Shown here in pieces: positions 17,172 to 26,296 of a stretch of DNA of 64,000 nt. Source of the stretch: Phytobacter diazotrophicus (GTDB taxonomy: Bacteria > Pseudomonadota > Gammaproteobacteria > Enterobacterales > Enterobacteriaceae). Positions within the stretch are counted from its first letter, which is position 1. The number at the start of each line of letters is the position of its first letter. The notes beneath the pieces were generated by a model. It worked only from the letters and a program-made list of their open reading frames with translations. It was not told the origin of the DNA and did no database searches. The position numbers and the translations under genes are program-made. Where the stretch lies: assembly GCA_004346725.1 (NCBI GenBank), contig SMDE01000007.1, forward strand, positions 1-64,000. The letters are read 5' to 3'.

Positions 17172-17833
17172 GAATTATCCTTAAAACATAATACGGAAAT
17201 AAGTGGTCCCTAACAGGGGGGAATCGACAGGCCGGAAACAAACTTAACTGATGGGTTAGCTATAGTCCAGAACCTTATTTAAACACTTAGAGTGACTGTA
17301 TGCATCCCAGAAAGTTGTGCCAGTAACATTTGAAGCCCTTATAATTTATTTAAATCGAAGTCAGTTACTCACTCAATGCTGCCTGTAAAGGTGGTCAAGT
17401 CCCCTTATCATCGCTCATAGGTACAAAAAATCGCCTTAACGTACAATAATTTTCTTTATCCAAACTGACCTCTTCAAAGACGTCATTGAAATGAAGCTTT
17501 AAAACCAGCGATAAAGCGTGAGCTCGCCAGCTATCTGACCGGACAATTTGCCATGAGCTTATGTCGGGTATGCAGGACGGAGTATATTTATCAGCCGGGC
17601 ACAAGTCGTGCTTAACCGGTGATCAGAATGTGTGACCTTAACCTTACTTACTCCCCGGAGATTCACACGGAATGTTGTTACCAATGTCCGCAGATCGCTC
17701 ACAGCCGCCGTTCCAATATCTCGTTTTTACACTAACTACGCGCAGAGGGGCCTGATATCCCTCGTTTACCAGGTAACGGCATCCTTACCTGATCATCTGC
17801 CTTTTTCTGGTTGTGACCCCCGGCAAGTTTCTG
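17172..17833. other. Intergenic region with decayed sequence and one repeat copy
   Basis: About 660 bases with no convincing gene. A minus-strand frame at 17395-17604 (69 codons, TTG start) has no recognised content and no clear ribosome-binding site; it may be a gene remnant. A degenerate GTCCGCT-type repeat lies at 17683-17712. Confidence 0.4.
17683..17712. repeat. GTCCGCT-family dispersed repeat, degenerate copy
   Basis: The sequence aatgtccgcagatcgctcac followed by agccgccgtt parallels the copies at 12753 and 16249, with several changes in the right arm. Confidence 0.45.
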
Positions 17834-19012
17834 TCACAAAACCTCACGCAACCAGGCATCCACCTCCTGCACAAGGCGCAGGGGATTGTTGCCCTGACAA
17901 TGGGCGTCAGCGCCCGTTTCTGCATCCAGCATCGTTAATCGCTTATTCGCCGACGGAATGGCGTTGTGCCATTCGATGCTCTGCTGCTTCCATACGGCAC
18001 CCTCCTGGCCGCCAACAACGGTGAGAAAGGGAACATTAACCTTCGCGGGAGCGGCGGTGGCGCTTTGCCACTTATCGGCCAGGGCTGTCAGGTTATCGAC
18101 GCCAGCCTTCCAGAGCAGAACTTGCATATTGCGGTGGGCTGCATCCGATGGAGTGTGCGTTTCTTTCTTCGTTGCTCCGGCGGCGGCAAGGAATAATTCT
18201 TCGGGACGTGAGAGCGCGGGTGTCGCGACAATGGCCGCAAGACGTGGCTCTTCCGCTGCCGCACGGCAGGCGAAATAGCCCCCGAGGCTCATGCCGAGCA
18301 TAGCCAGCTTCTGTGTATTCACGCCGAAACGGGCAACCAGAGTGTCGATCACTGCACCGATCGGTCGTTCGATTTCAGCTTCCCAGTACAAGCTCTGTTC
18401 TGCCACCAACCCCTGCCCCGGCAGATCGACCAGAGCAACCGCATAGCCGCGTTCCAGATAATAGCGCCCCTGTGACAGGAAACGGTCCTCGTGGCAGGTA
18501 TCCGCGCCACCGATAATCAGGATTGTCGGTGCTGCCTGGTCGTTTGCAGGGAAAAAATGGCCCGGTAATTTACCGCCGGAATAAGCGACCTCAAAGCGCG
18601 TTGTCGGTAAGCCCAACTCTTGCATGGCCTGATCGAACAGCTCCTGTCCTTTGCGAAACAAAGCCGAAAAATATGCGCCCGGCAGGACGAACTGCCACGC
18701 TGAACGGTAGCAGGCAAACGCTTTAAGACGGGTTTCACCGGCTGCGCGCATTACGCCCTGTCCGGCCCAGCGCTCTGCCTGTGCCGCGAGCACCTCACCC
18801 TGCCGCTCGAAGGCCTGTGTCCAGGTGTCAGGGTTACCATCCTCGATGTGCGACGCGATATGAAAGGCTTCGCCCACCGAAAGCCCGCCCGTTGGCCCCC
18901 AGCCCAACGCGCCGAGGAAGAATAAATCCATATTCGGATCGGCAAAGCGGTAACGCTGGGTAAGACGCGCTGTCGAGTAGTCGCCGCGTAACGTGCAGTT
19001 TTGTTCGGTCAT
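17834..19012 (-). CDS. FrsA-like alpha/beta hydrolase
   Basis: A 392-residue serine hydrolase of the FrsA/dihydropseudooxynicotine-hydrolase type: a helical N-terminal cap domain of about 150 residues, then the hydrolase core with oxyanion strand ILIIGGADTCHED, nucleophile elbow GMSLGGYFACR, and a late histidine in GADAHCQGNNP. Known relatives cleave C-C or ester bonds. The ATG at 19012 has an AAGGA site 9 bases upstream and is preferred to an ATG at 19090. An AraC-family regulator is transcribed divergently 234 bases away and probably controls it. The substrate is unknown. Confidence 0.8.
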   Translation of the reverse strand: MTEQNCTLRGDYSTARLTQRYRFADPNMDLFFLGALGWGPTGGLSVGEAFHIASHIEDGNPDTWTQAFERQGEVLAAQAERWAGQGVMRAAGETRLKAFACYRSAWQFVLPGAYFSALFRKGQELFDQAMQELGLPTTRFEVAYSGGKLPGHFFPANDQAAPTILIIGGADTCHEDRFLSQGRYYLERGYAVALVDLPGQGLVAEQSLYWEAEIERPIGAVIDTLVARFGVNTQKLAMLGMSLGGYFACRAAAEEPRLAAIVATPALSRPEELFLAAAGATKKETHTPSDAAHRNMQVLLWKAGVDNLTALADKWQSATAAPAKVNVPFLTVVGGQEGAVWKQQSIEWHNAIPSANKRLTMLDAETGADAHCQGNNPLRLVQEVDAWLREVL

Positions 19013-19246
19013 GATGGTTGTTCCTTTTTGGTTCAGGGCAGATCGTGTGGCGAAGGCGCTGTTTTGGATAATCTGGAAAAGTGAGGCCACTGACGAACCG
19101 TTTCACGTGCGTCGATTTGTTTAGTGAGTCCATCATTCTGATCACCGGCTGGTCAGCATCTGCTTACGGGATTTCCTCCGGAGAGAAAATGCGTCTGCCA
19201 CAAAAGGGACTATAAGGAACTGGCAACCGGTCGTCATTGCGAAGAA

Positions 19247-20128
19247 ATGACAAATTATTATTCAATCTTGCCACATAGCGAGACGTCTGAGCATAATGGT
19301 GGTATGCCAATACTTAATCAGTCGCTGGCCGGTGCCGACTGGATCGACCCGGATACGCTCCCTCGCCCAATTGTGACAATGGGCTTTCTCCTCACTGACC
19401 TGAATGGGTTTGAGCTGGAAGCGCATGCCCACCAGAAAGGGCAGGTCATGTTTGTGCAAAAGGGCGCGCTGAGCTGTGAGGTTGCCGGAGGACTATGGAT
19501 TGTGCCGCCGGGCAGCGCGATGTGGATACCCGGAGAGATCGCTCACAGTCTCAAGGCTGCGGGTGGCCTGGAGGGGTACAACACGTTCATTGCGTCAGAC
19601 TTAGCGGCGGGCTTGCCTGCAACGTGCTGTGCCATATCGGTGACGCCTCTGCTGCGCGAATTATTGATCCGCTCTGCGCACCTTCCCGCTTTTTACCAAC
19701 AGGGTGGCGCTGAAACCCGTCTTTTTGATGTGATGATCGATGAGCTCACCACTGCCCCGCCCGAGAACCTTCATTTACCAATGCCTGTCGATACACGTTT
19801 GCGCCGGATGGCGGACCTGATGCTTCAATCGCCAGCAGAAAGAGGAACGTTGAGCGACTGGGCAAAGCGGCTTGGCTTCAGTGAGCGAACGCTTGCGCGT
19901 CTGATAAGCCGACAGACCGGTATGAGTTTTGGCCGCTGGCGACAGCAACTCACGATCATGCTCGCTGTCGAATGGCTTGCAAAGGGAGTATCGATCCAGC
20001 AGGTTGCCGGTTCGCTCGGCTACGAGAGCGTACCGAGCTTTACAACCCTTTTTCGCAAATTACTGGGAACATCTCCGGGGCGTTACATGGCAGAACGCCA
20101 CCGGGATGCACAATCAATGAAGCGCTGA
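19247..20128 (+). CDS. AraC-family transcriptional regulator
   Basis: A 293-residue regulator. The N-terminal half is a cupin-type sensing domain (EAHAHQKGQVMFVQKG, then PPGSAMWIPGEIAH). The C-terminal AraC DNA-binding domain has two helix-turn-helix motifs, LSDWAKRLGFSERTLARLI and IQQVAGSLGYESVPSFTTLFR. The cupin-first layout is like NimR/YeaM-type regulators. The start may be 19247 or an internal ATG at 19304 with a GGTGG site. It is divergent from the FrsA-like hydrolase gene, the usual arrangement for a local regulator (inference). Confidence 0.88.
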   Translation: MTNYYSILPHSETSEHNGGMPILNQSLAGADWIDPDTLPRPIVTMGFLLTDLNGFELEAHAHQKGQVMFVQKGALSCEVAGGLWIVPPGSAMWIPGEIAHSLKAAGGLEGYNTFIASDLAAGLPATCCAISVTPLLRELLIRSAHLPAFYQQGGAETRLFDVMIDELTTAPPENLHLPMPVDTRLRRMADLMLQSPAERGTLSDWAKRLGFSERTLARLISRQTGMSFGRWRQQLTIMLAVEWLAKGVSIQQVAGSLGYESVPSFTTLFRKLLGTSPGRYMAERHRDAQSMKR

Positions 20129-20355
20129 GCAGATCTGTGGCGCGAGTTTCATCCATTACAGGCTGGTTTCGCTGGCATCCCGACTTTCAGGATAACACTC
20201 TTCTTTGCACAAGGCTCCGACCCCCTGGGCAAGATTGCTGTTACATAGATTGTCAAAGCTCATTAGAGTTGTCTAATCGGAAGCTCATCAGGAATATCCC
20301 ATAGTTGAGATGACTGCTTTGGGCCAGGAATGGACTGTGCTATCACCCTGCAGGG

Positions 20356-20796
20356 TTAATAAACCTGGGGCAAATTAGCAAGGAGCTTTACAAAGCGCTT
20401 CCTTACTTCTTTGTATCCGTTATCTTCATAAAATTTGTGCGCTCTGGTTCTTCTTTCACTGCTTGAAAGCTCAATCTGAGAACATTTTTTATCGAGGGCC
20501 ATGCGCTCAGAGGCAATCAGAAGTTGCTGGCCTATCCCCGCCCCACGTGACGACTCATCTATGACCAGAGCTGAAATTAATGCCCATAAGCTATTTTCAT
20601 GAACAGGTGTGATAAAGTTCATAACAACAACTCCACAAACCTCCTTATCTAATTCAGCCACTAAAGTACAAAGCGTACTCTGCGCCTCACAGATACGTTG
20701 TTCTAAGCTCTCAGTGTCTGTCTGATAGCCCAACTGTAGAAAAAGCTTTTTTAGAGAGGGAACATCTTTTGATTCTGCCGCCCTTATTAAAATCAT
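20356..20796 (-). CDS. GNAT-family N-acetyltransferase
   Basis: A 146-residue acetyltransferase with the classic acetyl-CoA signature ALVIDESSRGAGIGQQLL and a C-terminal ARG-type RRTRAHKFYEDNGYKEV. The ATG at 20796 is preferred to that at 20805 because the AAGGAA ribosome-binding site abuts the latter with no spacer. It is a single gene. The small size and form are like those of antibiotic- or amine-acetylating GNATs, but the substrate is unknown. Confidence 0.85.
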   Translation of the reverse strand: MILIRAAESKDVPSLKKLFLQLGYQTDTESLEQRICEAQSTLCTLVAELDKEVCGVVVMNFITPVHENSLWALISALVIDESSRGAGIGQQLLIASERMALDKKCSQIELSSSERRTRAHKFYEDNGYKEVRKRFVKLLANLPQVY

Positions 20797-20805
20797 GGTG
20801 ATCAT

Positions 20806-21167
20806 TTCCTTCGGTGGGGTTCAACAAAAAATATCCAGATTTCATCAATCAAATCAATAAAAGTTGCAAACCACACGAGGAAAAAGACAATTCAACATAG
20901 CCGTCCAGGAAACAGGCTTACCCAACCTGCTGTCATCCATTATGGATTTTGATGTGATGTCCACGTCTGGCTCATAACAGACCTTCAGATCAGTCAGTTT
21001 GACCGCTCCGAGCCAATAGCGGACGTTGCTACTCCCCAGGCTCGCATTAATCAGTTTACGGTGCGGCTTATTCATCTTCCTCCTATACAAATGGCACGAA
21101 CGGAAAGATGTCACTCCCCCTCCTCCTGTATATCTACATCCACACAGAGTCATTAAGAAAGGGAGGC
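20806..21167. other. Intergenic region with a repeat copy
   Basis: About 360 bases between the GNAT and SDR genes. It holds one GTCCGCT-type repeat at 21001-21024. A 73-codon minus-strand frame (20854-21075) starts after a strong AGGAGG but runs through that repeat and has no recognisable content, so it is not called as a gene. Confidence 0.4.
21001..21024. repeat. GTCCGCT-family palindromic repeat
   Basis: Arms GACCGCT (21001-21007) and AGCGGAC (21018-21024) form a near-perfect inverted repeat related to the copy at 16249-16272, with one arm mismatch. Confidence 0.5.
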
Positions 21168-21923
21168 ATGGAGATGCTCAGAGGTAAAAGAGCGGTTATT
21201 ACCGGTGGAGGTGGAGGATTTGGCCAGGCGCTGTGCGTGTGGCTGGCCCGAGAGGGTGTCGAAGTGGATTTTTGCGCGCGGCGGGCTGAGGATATTCAAA
21301 AAACCTGCAGCATCATCACTGCAGAAAGCGGCATTGCAAAAGGGTATATCTGTGATTTAGCCCGGCCTGAATCCGTTTCTCAGTTTTCTTCACAGCTTTT
21401 AACCTCAGACAAGCCCATCGACATTTTAATTCTCAATGCCGCTCAGTGGTTGTCAGGGAGGTTAGACGATCAGCCTGACACAGAAATTATTAATACCGTC
21501 AGTTCAGGTCTGACAGGTTCGATCCTGTTGACTCAGGCGTTGCTGCCTGGGTTAAGACGTTCAGACAGTGCTGATATCATCTCAATAATATCTTCATGTG
21601 GCGTCCCGAATTTTACGGACTCAATTGCGCATCCCGCTTTTTTCGCCAGCAAACACGGTCTCAGCGGGTTTACAACTAAACTGTCGCAGCAGTTGTCAGA
21701 AGAAAATATCCGTGTTACCGGGCTGTATCCGCCGGATTTCGAACTTACAGGGTTAGAGACGTCTGTCGATGGTCAATCCAGGATGGGGGAACGTCTTTTG
21801 AATGGACGATCGGTCTGGGAAACGATTCGTTTCGTGCTGACGCAACCGCGCAGTTGCCATATCAGTAGCATCTACTTTCAAGGTCCAACTCGCGAGGACC
21901 TGAGTGGCAGGTCAAACGCCTGA
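21168..21923 (+). CDS. Short-chain dehydrogenase/reductase family protein lacking the catalytic Tyr
   Basis: A 251-residue SDR-fold protein. The NAD(P)-binding TGGGGGFGQ (residues 12-20), ILNAAQ (88-93) and the serine region IISIISSCG are present. Where the active site should read Tyr-x3-Lys, the sequence is F158-FAS-K162, so the catalytic tyrosine is phenylalanine. The enzyme may be inactive as an oxidoreductase or use another mechanism. The ATG at 21168 has a GGGAGG site; the earlier frame from 21108 is rejected. It stands alone between the last GTCCGCT repeat and the M48 protease gene. Confidence 0.8.
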   Translation: MEMLRGKRAVITGGGGGFGQALCVWLAREGVEVDFCARRAEDIQKTCSIITAESGIAKGYICDLARPESVSQFSSQLLTSDKPIDILILNAAQWLSGRLDDQPDTEIINTVSSGLTGSILLTQALLPGLRRSDSADIISIISSCGVPNFTDSIAHPAFFASKHGLSGFTTKLSQQLSEENIRVTGLYPPDFELTGLETSVDGQSRMGERLLNGRSVWETIRFVLTQPRSCHISSIYFQGPTREDLSGRSNA

Positions 21924-22035
21924 GGCTCAGCTTTTCCCATGACAGCCTTGCCTAATCACGCAGCGAAAAGCTCATTAATAATGATGAATAAAAGTTGTAG
22001 CTCAACCCCTGTCACAAGGTTGAGCCACTGCTTAT

Positions 22036-23871
22036 TTATGCGTCGTGCTGAGTCACCGTTTCGGGTTGTTGCAGCAGCGACCGTACCGTCTGATGGCGGT
22101 GCCAGTACCAGGCCAGCACTTGCTTGAATCTCTCAATCTCTTTCTTCAGGCCCGGCAGAGGAATTTTGCTGCGTTTTTTGCCGTGGGCGTTCGGCTGCAC
22201 ATGTTGTACGTGGAGGGTATCCCGGCCAAAATTTCTGAGGACGTTGATATTTTTAACATTATCCCAGTCCAGCAGTTCAGCCGTTTTCGGCAACACAATG
22301 CCCTGCCAGGTGATTTCAACCTGCGAACCGTCTTTCAGCGTAAAGGGAACATTCGGGAAATACTTAAGGACCAGCGCGGTCTCCTCTTCTCCCGTGGGCT
22401 GATAGCGCCAGGCCAGGCTCTCTTCATGCGTAGACGAGAAATCACGCTCATATTTCTGCCAAAGCTGCTGTTCGATGTTGTCGGCAACGGGCATTAAATC
22501 AACCCAACTCTCCGTCGGGAGTTCCGCTGCCACCGCAGCATAGGCGGTTTCTTCGACGGAAAAACCAACGTTACGCATCCTCTCAGTCAGCGGTGGGTGT
22601 GAATCAAAGGGATGCGGCACATTATGTTCACGCATGGCACTGATAAAACCGGGCGAATTTACATGTGCAGGCAAACCGGCGGCGATGGTTTTGCGGATCC
22701 CCAGTTCACTCTCATGCAACGCGTTATTGGCAAACAGATCCCTTTCAACTTCATAGCGATAACTCGCATACGCTGAAATTTTGATCAGGGATTCAATGAT
22801 CGCGGCAGGTGAAATGAGCGCGGAGGCATTGCTATCGGCAACGAACTCACGTTCACGGCTGTTGCGTTGCCATGCCAGTTCAAACAGCATGCGATACAAA
22901 TACAGCGGATAGTAGACAATGAGCGTGGCCACATTCTCGCTCATCAGGGCAATATAGAGATCGAAACGGTGGAGCTTCGGCCCCAGTAACGCGCCCGATG
23001 CCGTGTCGCCTTCATGCAGGTGAGTCAGTTCATGAACCATGACGCCATCAGCCTGCGCAAGCGTCAGTTGGCGCAACAGCGGAATACTGACATAGAGTTT
23101 GCGGCCCTTTAGCAGGTGGTCATTAACGCGCAGCGGTGCTTCTGTTACGTAGAAATTGGTGTCGATACCAGCAATAACATGGTCCGGCGGGGTTGTTCCT
23201 ACCCTGGCAGCCAGCGCATCAATCCGTGACCACAGTGCAGGGGCGGATTCGCGACTCACGACTTCGCCTTCGATATTCTCCTCAGGCGGGAGCTTTTTAA
23301 AGATGCCTTTGATGATGTAGTAGATACCCGCCAGCACCATCAATCCGACTAATATAACCAGTTTTGGATAGTAGGTTTGCGTGAAGAAGGCGGTTCCCCA
23401 GAAAGAGAGCCAGACCAGCATCACCCCTTGAACAATCACTTCAAGTGAACCTGCTAACATCAGGAATGGCCGTGCCAGCATCAGGCTTAACAACTGGCTC
23501 TTACGGTTTCTAAAGGCCAGCGCGCTGAATAGCACGATCATCAGCAGTACAAAACAGCCGGCAATCAACGTCCAGAATGCAACGTTGTCCATCATGTAGA
23601 ACTGCCAGAGTTCAGAACCCGGTGCGCAGACCGCCTTTTTATAGTTGAGCAGATCTTCGCTAACCGGGCCGCAAACGCTTGAAGGTGGATTCTCTTGCAG
23701 GAACCCGGCAAGTTTCCCGGCATCCTGGTGTTGTTTTTGTGCATCCTCAATAAAGAATTGCGTGTATTCCTGATTGAGTGATCTATTCCCGTACTCAGCA
23801 AAACCTAGTGTGATCGCTGGTATAAGAAACAGGGTTAACAGTAACCAAAAGAGTACTTTTGTATAACCCAT
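22036..23871 (-). CDS. M48-family zinc metalloprotease, multi-pass membrane
   Basis: A 611-residue membrane protease. The active-site helix is HELTH (280-284), extended as HELTHLHEGD, and the third zinc ligand is the Glu of REREFVADSNAS about 60 residues on, as in HtpX/Ste24-type M48 enzymes. There are hydrophobic segments near residues 5-22, 97-120, 135-160 and 170-192. The C-terminal 150 residues are soluble and not recognised. It is much longer than HtpX (about 290). The ATG at 23871 follows an ACGGAA site; the frame start at 23913 has none. It probably degrades membrane or exported proteins; the substrate is unknown. Confidence 0.82.
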   Translation of the reverse strand: MGYTKVLFWLLLTLFLIPAITLGFAEYGNRSLNQEYTQFFIEDAQKQHQDAGKLAGFLQENPPSSVCGPVSEDLLNYKKAVCAPGSELWQFYMMDNVAFWTLIAGCFVLLMIVLFSALAFRNRKSQLLSLMLARPFLMLAGSLEVIVQGVMLVWLSFWGTAFFTQTYYPKLVILVGLMVLAGIYYIIKGIFKKLPPEENIEGEVVSRESAPALWSRIDALAARVGTTPPDHVIAGIDTNFYVTEAPLRVNDHLLKGRKLYVSIPLLRQLTLAQADGVMVHELTHLHEGDTASGALLGPKLHRFDLYIALMSENVATLIVYYPLYLYRMLFELAWQRNSREREFVADSNASALISPAAIIESLIKISAYASYRYEVERDLFANNALHESELGIRKTIAAGLPAHVNSPGFISAMREHNVPHPFDSHPPLTERMRNVGFSVEETAYAAVAAELPTESWVDLMPVADNIEQQLWQKYERDFSSTHEESLAWRYQPTGEEETALVLKYFPNVPFTLKDGSQVEITWQGIVLPKTAELLDWDNVKNINVLRNFGRDTLHVQHVQPNAHGKKRSKIPLPGLKKEIERFKQVLAWYWHRHQTVRSLLQQPETVTQHDA

Positions 23872-24503
23872 TTTCAATTCCGTTATGCTTTTCAACGTTA
23901 TTAACTCATCCACTGTTTGTAATGGGGAAAAACTGCTTTCGCGGAAACTACCGGAAGGAGTTTACTGTACAAGTTAAAGAGGAAAGTGCCCTCTTGCTAT
24001 GCTTACACTATTTTACAAATGGTAGATTCTGATTGTAAACCTACCTTTGTTAGTAATGGAAACGGCAAAGTTATTTTCAGCAGCAATTTCAGTTTGGGAT
24101 GGGCACAATGGTTGCTTTATTAAATTAAGGCTTCTGAAAAAATCAGGAAAATATCTTGTTTAACCGTGACATTGCTGAGTAAGTGCAGGGATAATTCATG
24201 CGATAAACTATATTAACTCCAATAAAAACAACAAGTAATAAATCCCCCCTTGATCAACGGCGCCTACTCGTGCGCAATAGGATAATTCGTAATTTGCATT
24301 ATTATTTTTCATATCAATAAGGATAAGGAGACTCTGCCTTTATGTTCCCACCCATTATTTGTGTGGTTTTGCCCGCATTATCGGGCATAAAAAAGGAATT
24401 CGAAATGGAATATGCTATCCCGCCTTGCTGCCTGCTTACTTAGCTTCTACGCTGTAACCCCTGCATTTTCAAAAAAAGGAAATAACACCATGAGGAGCTC
24501 ACA
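23872..24503. other. Long A/T-rich intergenic region with tiny upstream ORFs
   Basis: About 630 bases between divergent genes, probably carrying both promoters. Close to the downstream gene are three very short frames on the plus strand, each after a purine-rich site: 24342-24443 (33 codons), a 12-codon frame nested in its end, and a 5-codon frame whose stop overlaps the next gene's ATG. None is recognisable as a protein. Confidence 0.4.
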
Positions 24504-25061
24504 ATGAAGTTAAAGAATATATCTAACCTGTCAGCCGCAATATTCTTTACCGTAACACTGGGTTGTACAGTTAATGTGGCATCAGCCGCCGAAGTGCAGA
24601 CGACGGAACAAAAGGCCGCCACGACTGAAACAATCTCTCTTCTGGATGGAAAGCAGGAATTCCAATTACAGGGCTATGAGGTTCAGCCTGTTCCTGGCGG
24701 TGCGCCTGGGAAAATGTATGTCAATAAACAGGCTAAACGGGTGCTCATTATTGGCGAAGAAGACATCCCGTTGGCGGCCCGTGCTGCCAGTGAAGATGAT
24801 TTTCTCACGGGCCTGAAATCCATAAAAGATCAGCAGAAGCAATCCTCTCCCTCTTATAAGGTTGTCAGTGAAAAAACGGAGAACGTGAAGGGACTGAAGG
24901 TTTATCACATTGAGGCCACCAGCAATATGGACGGTACTGACGTGTTTCAGGCAACCTTAATTGCTGTCGCCAACAAAAAATTCACCATTATTCAGGTCAT
25001 TTCGAACCAGAAAGATAAACCGGGTCACATCGCAGCGGTAAACAATATTCTCGGCAAATGA
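24504..25061 (+). CDS. DcrB-like exported protein
   Basis: A 185-residue exported protein similar to E. coli DcrB, the periplasmic protein needed for phage C1/C6 DNA entry and linked to lipoprotein maturation. Shared features are the opening LLDGKQEFQLQGY, the strand RVLIIGEEDIP, the DQQKQSSPSYKVVSEKT segment, and a C-terminal NNILGK. The signal peptide ends either at a lipobox-like LGC or at the ASA site before AEVQTTEQ. AGGAG lies 6-7 bases before the ATG. It is a paralogue-like relative rather than DcrB itself; the function is not established. Confidence 0.7.
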   Translation: MKLKNISNLSAAIFFTVTLGCTVNVASAAEVQTTEQKAATTETISLLDGKQEFQLQGYEVQPVPGGAPGKMYVNKQAKRVLIIGEEDIPLAARAASEDDFLTGLKSIKDQQKQSSPSYKVVSEKTENVKGLKVYHIEATSNMDGTDVFQATLIAVANKKFTIIQVISNQKDKPGHIAAVNNILGK

Positions 25062-25284
25062 TTTGACAGGCGCGCCCGGTAAGGCCCGGGGGCGTCTGTT
25101 CCCTTCCCCCTCTTCCCGGAGGAACAAGGTAACCGAACGTGCACACTCGCAGGCTTTAGCGCATCACCTCGACATCCCCCAACTTTATCACTCACACTTA
25201 ATCCAAAGACGTAGTCTGCGCGGGCATTGTGCTTTACACTGCGCGCTGCAAAAATTGAGTAGATAAACGATTAATCAGGCGGTA

Positions 25285-25767
25285 ATGGCGATGAACGGAA
25301 CAATCACAACGTGGTTTAAAGATAAAGGTTTTGGATTTATCAAAGATGAAAACGGCGAAAACCGGTACTTTCATGTGATTAAGGTCGCCAACCCTGATCT
25401 TATCAAGAAAGATGCCGCAGTGACCTTCGAACCGACCACCAACAACAAAGGCTTGTCCGCGTATGCGGTCAAAGTTATCCCGGAAAGCAAGTACATCTAT
25501 ATTGCAGGTGAGCGCCTGAAACTCGCCTCGATCAAGTCTTTCGTGGTGTTCAGCGAAGAAGTGCCAGTTGAAACCGGGATCGATAAAGAAAATGCGGTGC
25601 TGTCGGTGGGGCTTCTGATGAACAACATCAAGCCGAAATCCGCGCAGAAACCTGGCGAAATGCGCTCGGTAAAAAAACTGGCGATCACCACCTTCCAGGG
25701 CACGACATTAATCTTCTCGGAAGATGAAATTGACGTTGAAGCCACGGTAAAAATGCTCAAAGTCTGA
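25285..25767 (+). CDS. Cold-shock-domain protein with C-terminal extension
   Basis: A 160-residue protein. Residues 1-68 form a cold-shock domain (GTITTWFKDKGFGFIKDENG with the RNP1-like KGFGFI and the RNP2-like YFHVIKV). The rest (about 75-160) is a second, unrecognised domain. Cold-shock domains bind single-stranded RNA or DNA. It is twice the usual CspA length, so not one of the small Csp paralogues. Starts at 25285 and 25291 are both possible. A hairpin terminator follows. Confidence 0.78.
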   Translation: MAMNGTITTWFKDKGFGFIKDENGENRYFHVIKVANPDLIKKDAAVTFEPTTNNKGLSAYAVKVIPESKYIYIAGERLKLASIKSFVVFSEEVPVETGIDKENAVLSVGLLMNNIKPKSAQKPGEMRSVKKLAITTFQGTTLIFSEDEIDVEATVKMLKV

Positions 25768-25785
25768 CATCATCAGGCTGACCCT

Positions 25786-25833
25786 GTGCCGACCTCGTGC
25801 GCGGTCCATTCGCCGCCTGTCGGCACGATTTTC
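25786..25833 (+). terminator. Probable intrinsic terminator after the cold-shock-domain gene
   Basis: Arms GTGCCGAC (25786-25793) and GTCGGCAC (25819-25826) enclose a GC-rich 25-base loop that can itself pair. GATTTTCT follows. It lies 19 bases after the stop codon. Confidence 0.55.
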
Positions 25834-25951
25834 TGCCCTCCTGGATGTTGCCGTATTAATCCGGCAATTTTCCCTCGGGCAGTAAAATAAGACTGCTATT
25901 ATCTAAACCACATCGGCAGCATCAACTGGCTCAGACCTTAGGGAAAGACTT

Positions 25952-26197
25952 ATGAACAACGAAATACCGCTTAAATTTTATGACATCGTGGATGAGTATT
26001 CGACGGAAAGCGAGAAGCCGGTGAGCGAGTCAGAGCGCGATCCCCTGGCACACTATTTCCAGTTGCTGATCACCCGCTTAATGAATAACGAAGAGATCAG
26101 CGAAGAAGCGCAGCAAGAGATGGCCCGCGAAGCCGGTATCAGTGAAAAGCGTATCGATGACGTCGCGAATTTCCTCAATCAATGGGGCAACGAGTAA
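25952..26197 (+). CDS. ymjA: YmjA (DUF2543) small protein
   Basis: An 81-residue acidic protein matching E. coli YmjA over its whole length and of identical size: [20 protein letters not shown] at the start, the conserved [20 protein letters not shown] core, and the ending [10 protein letters not shown]. No signal peptide. Function is unknown in E. coli. It is a single gene; the flanking genes differ from the E. coli location. Confidence 0.9.
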   Translation: MNNEIPLKFYDIVDEYSTESEKPVSESERDPLAHYFQLLITRLMNNEEISEEAQQEMAREAGISEKRIDDVANFLNQWGNE

Positions 26198-26296
26198 CGC
26201 CCCATCAGTCTGTATCGGGAAGGCGGCAGCCTGTGGTGACTGTCCCCCTTCTCGCTTAGCGCCTGCCTGGCGCACTCATGCCAGGCGGATATGACC

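Noticed and set aside
17395-17604. 69-codon minus-strand frame
   Set aside because: Only a TTG start, no clear ribosome-binding site and no known family; may be a gene remnant.
20854-21075. 73-codon minus-strand frame with a strong AGGAGG
   Set aside because: The Shine-Dalgarno spacing is too short and the frame runs through a dispersed repeat; content is not recognisable.
24369-24398. Hairpin GCCCG/CGGGC near 24370-24395 considered as a terminator
   Set aside because: The A/T runs are on the wrong side of the stem for either strand.
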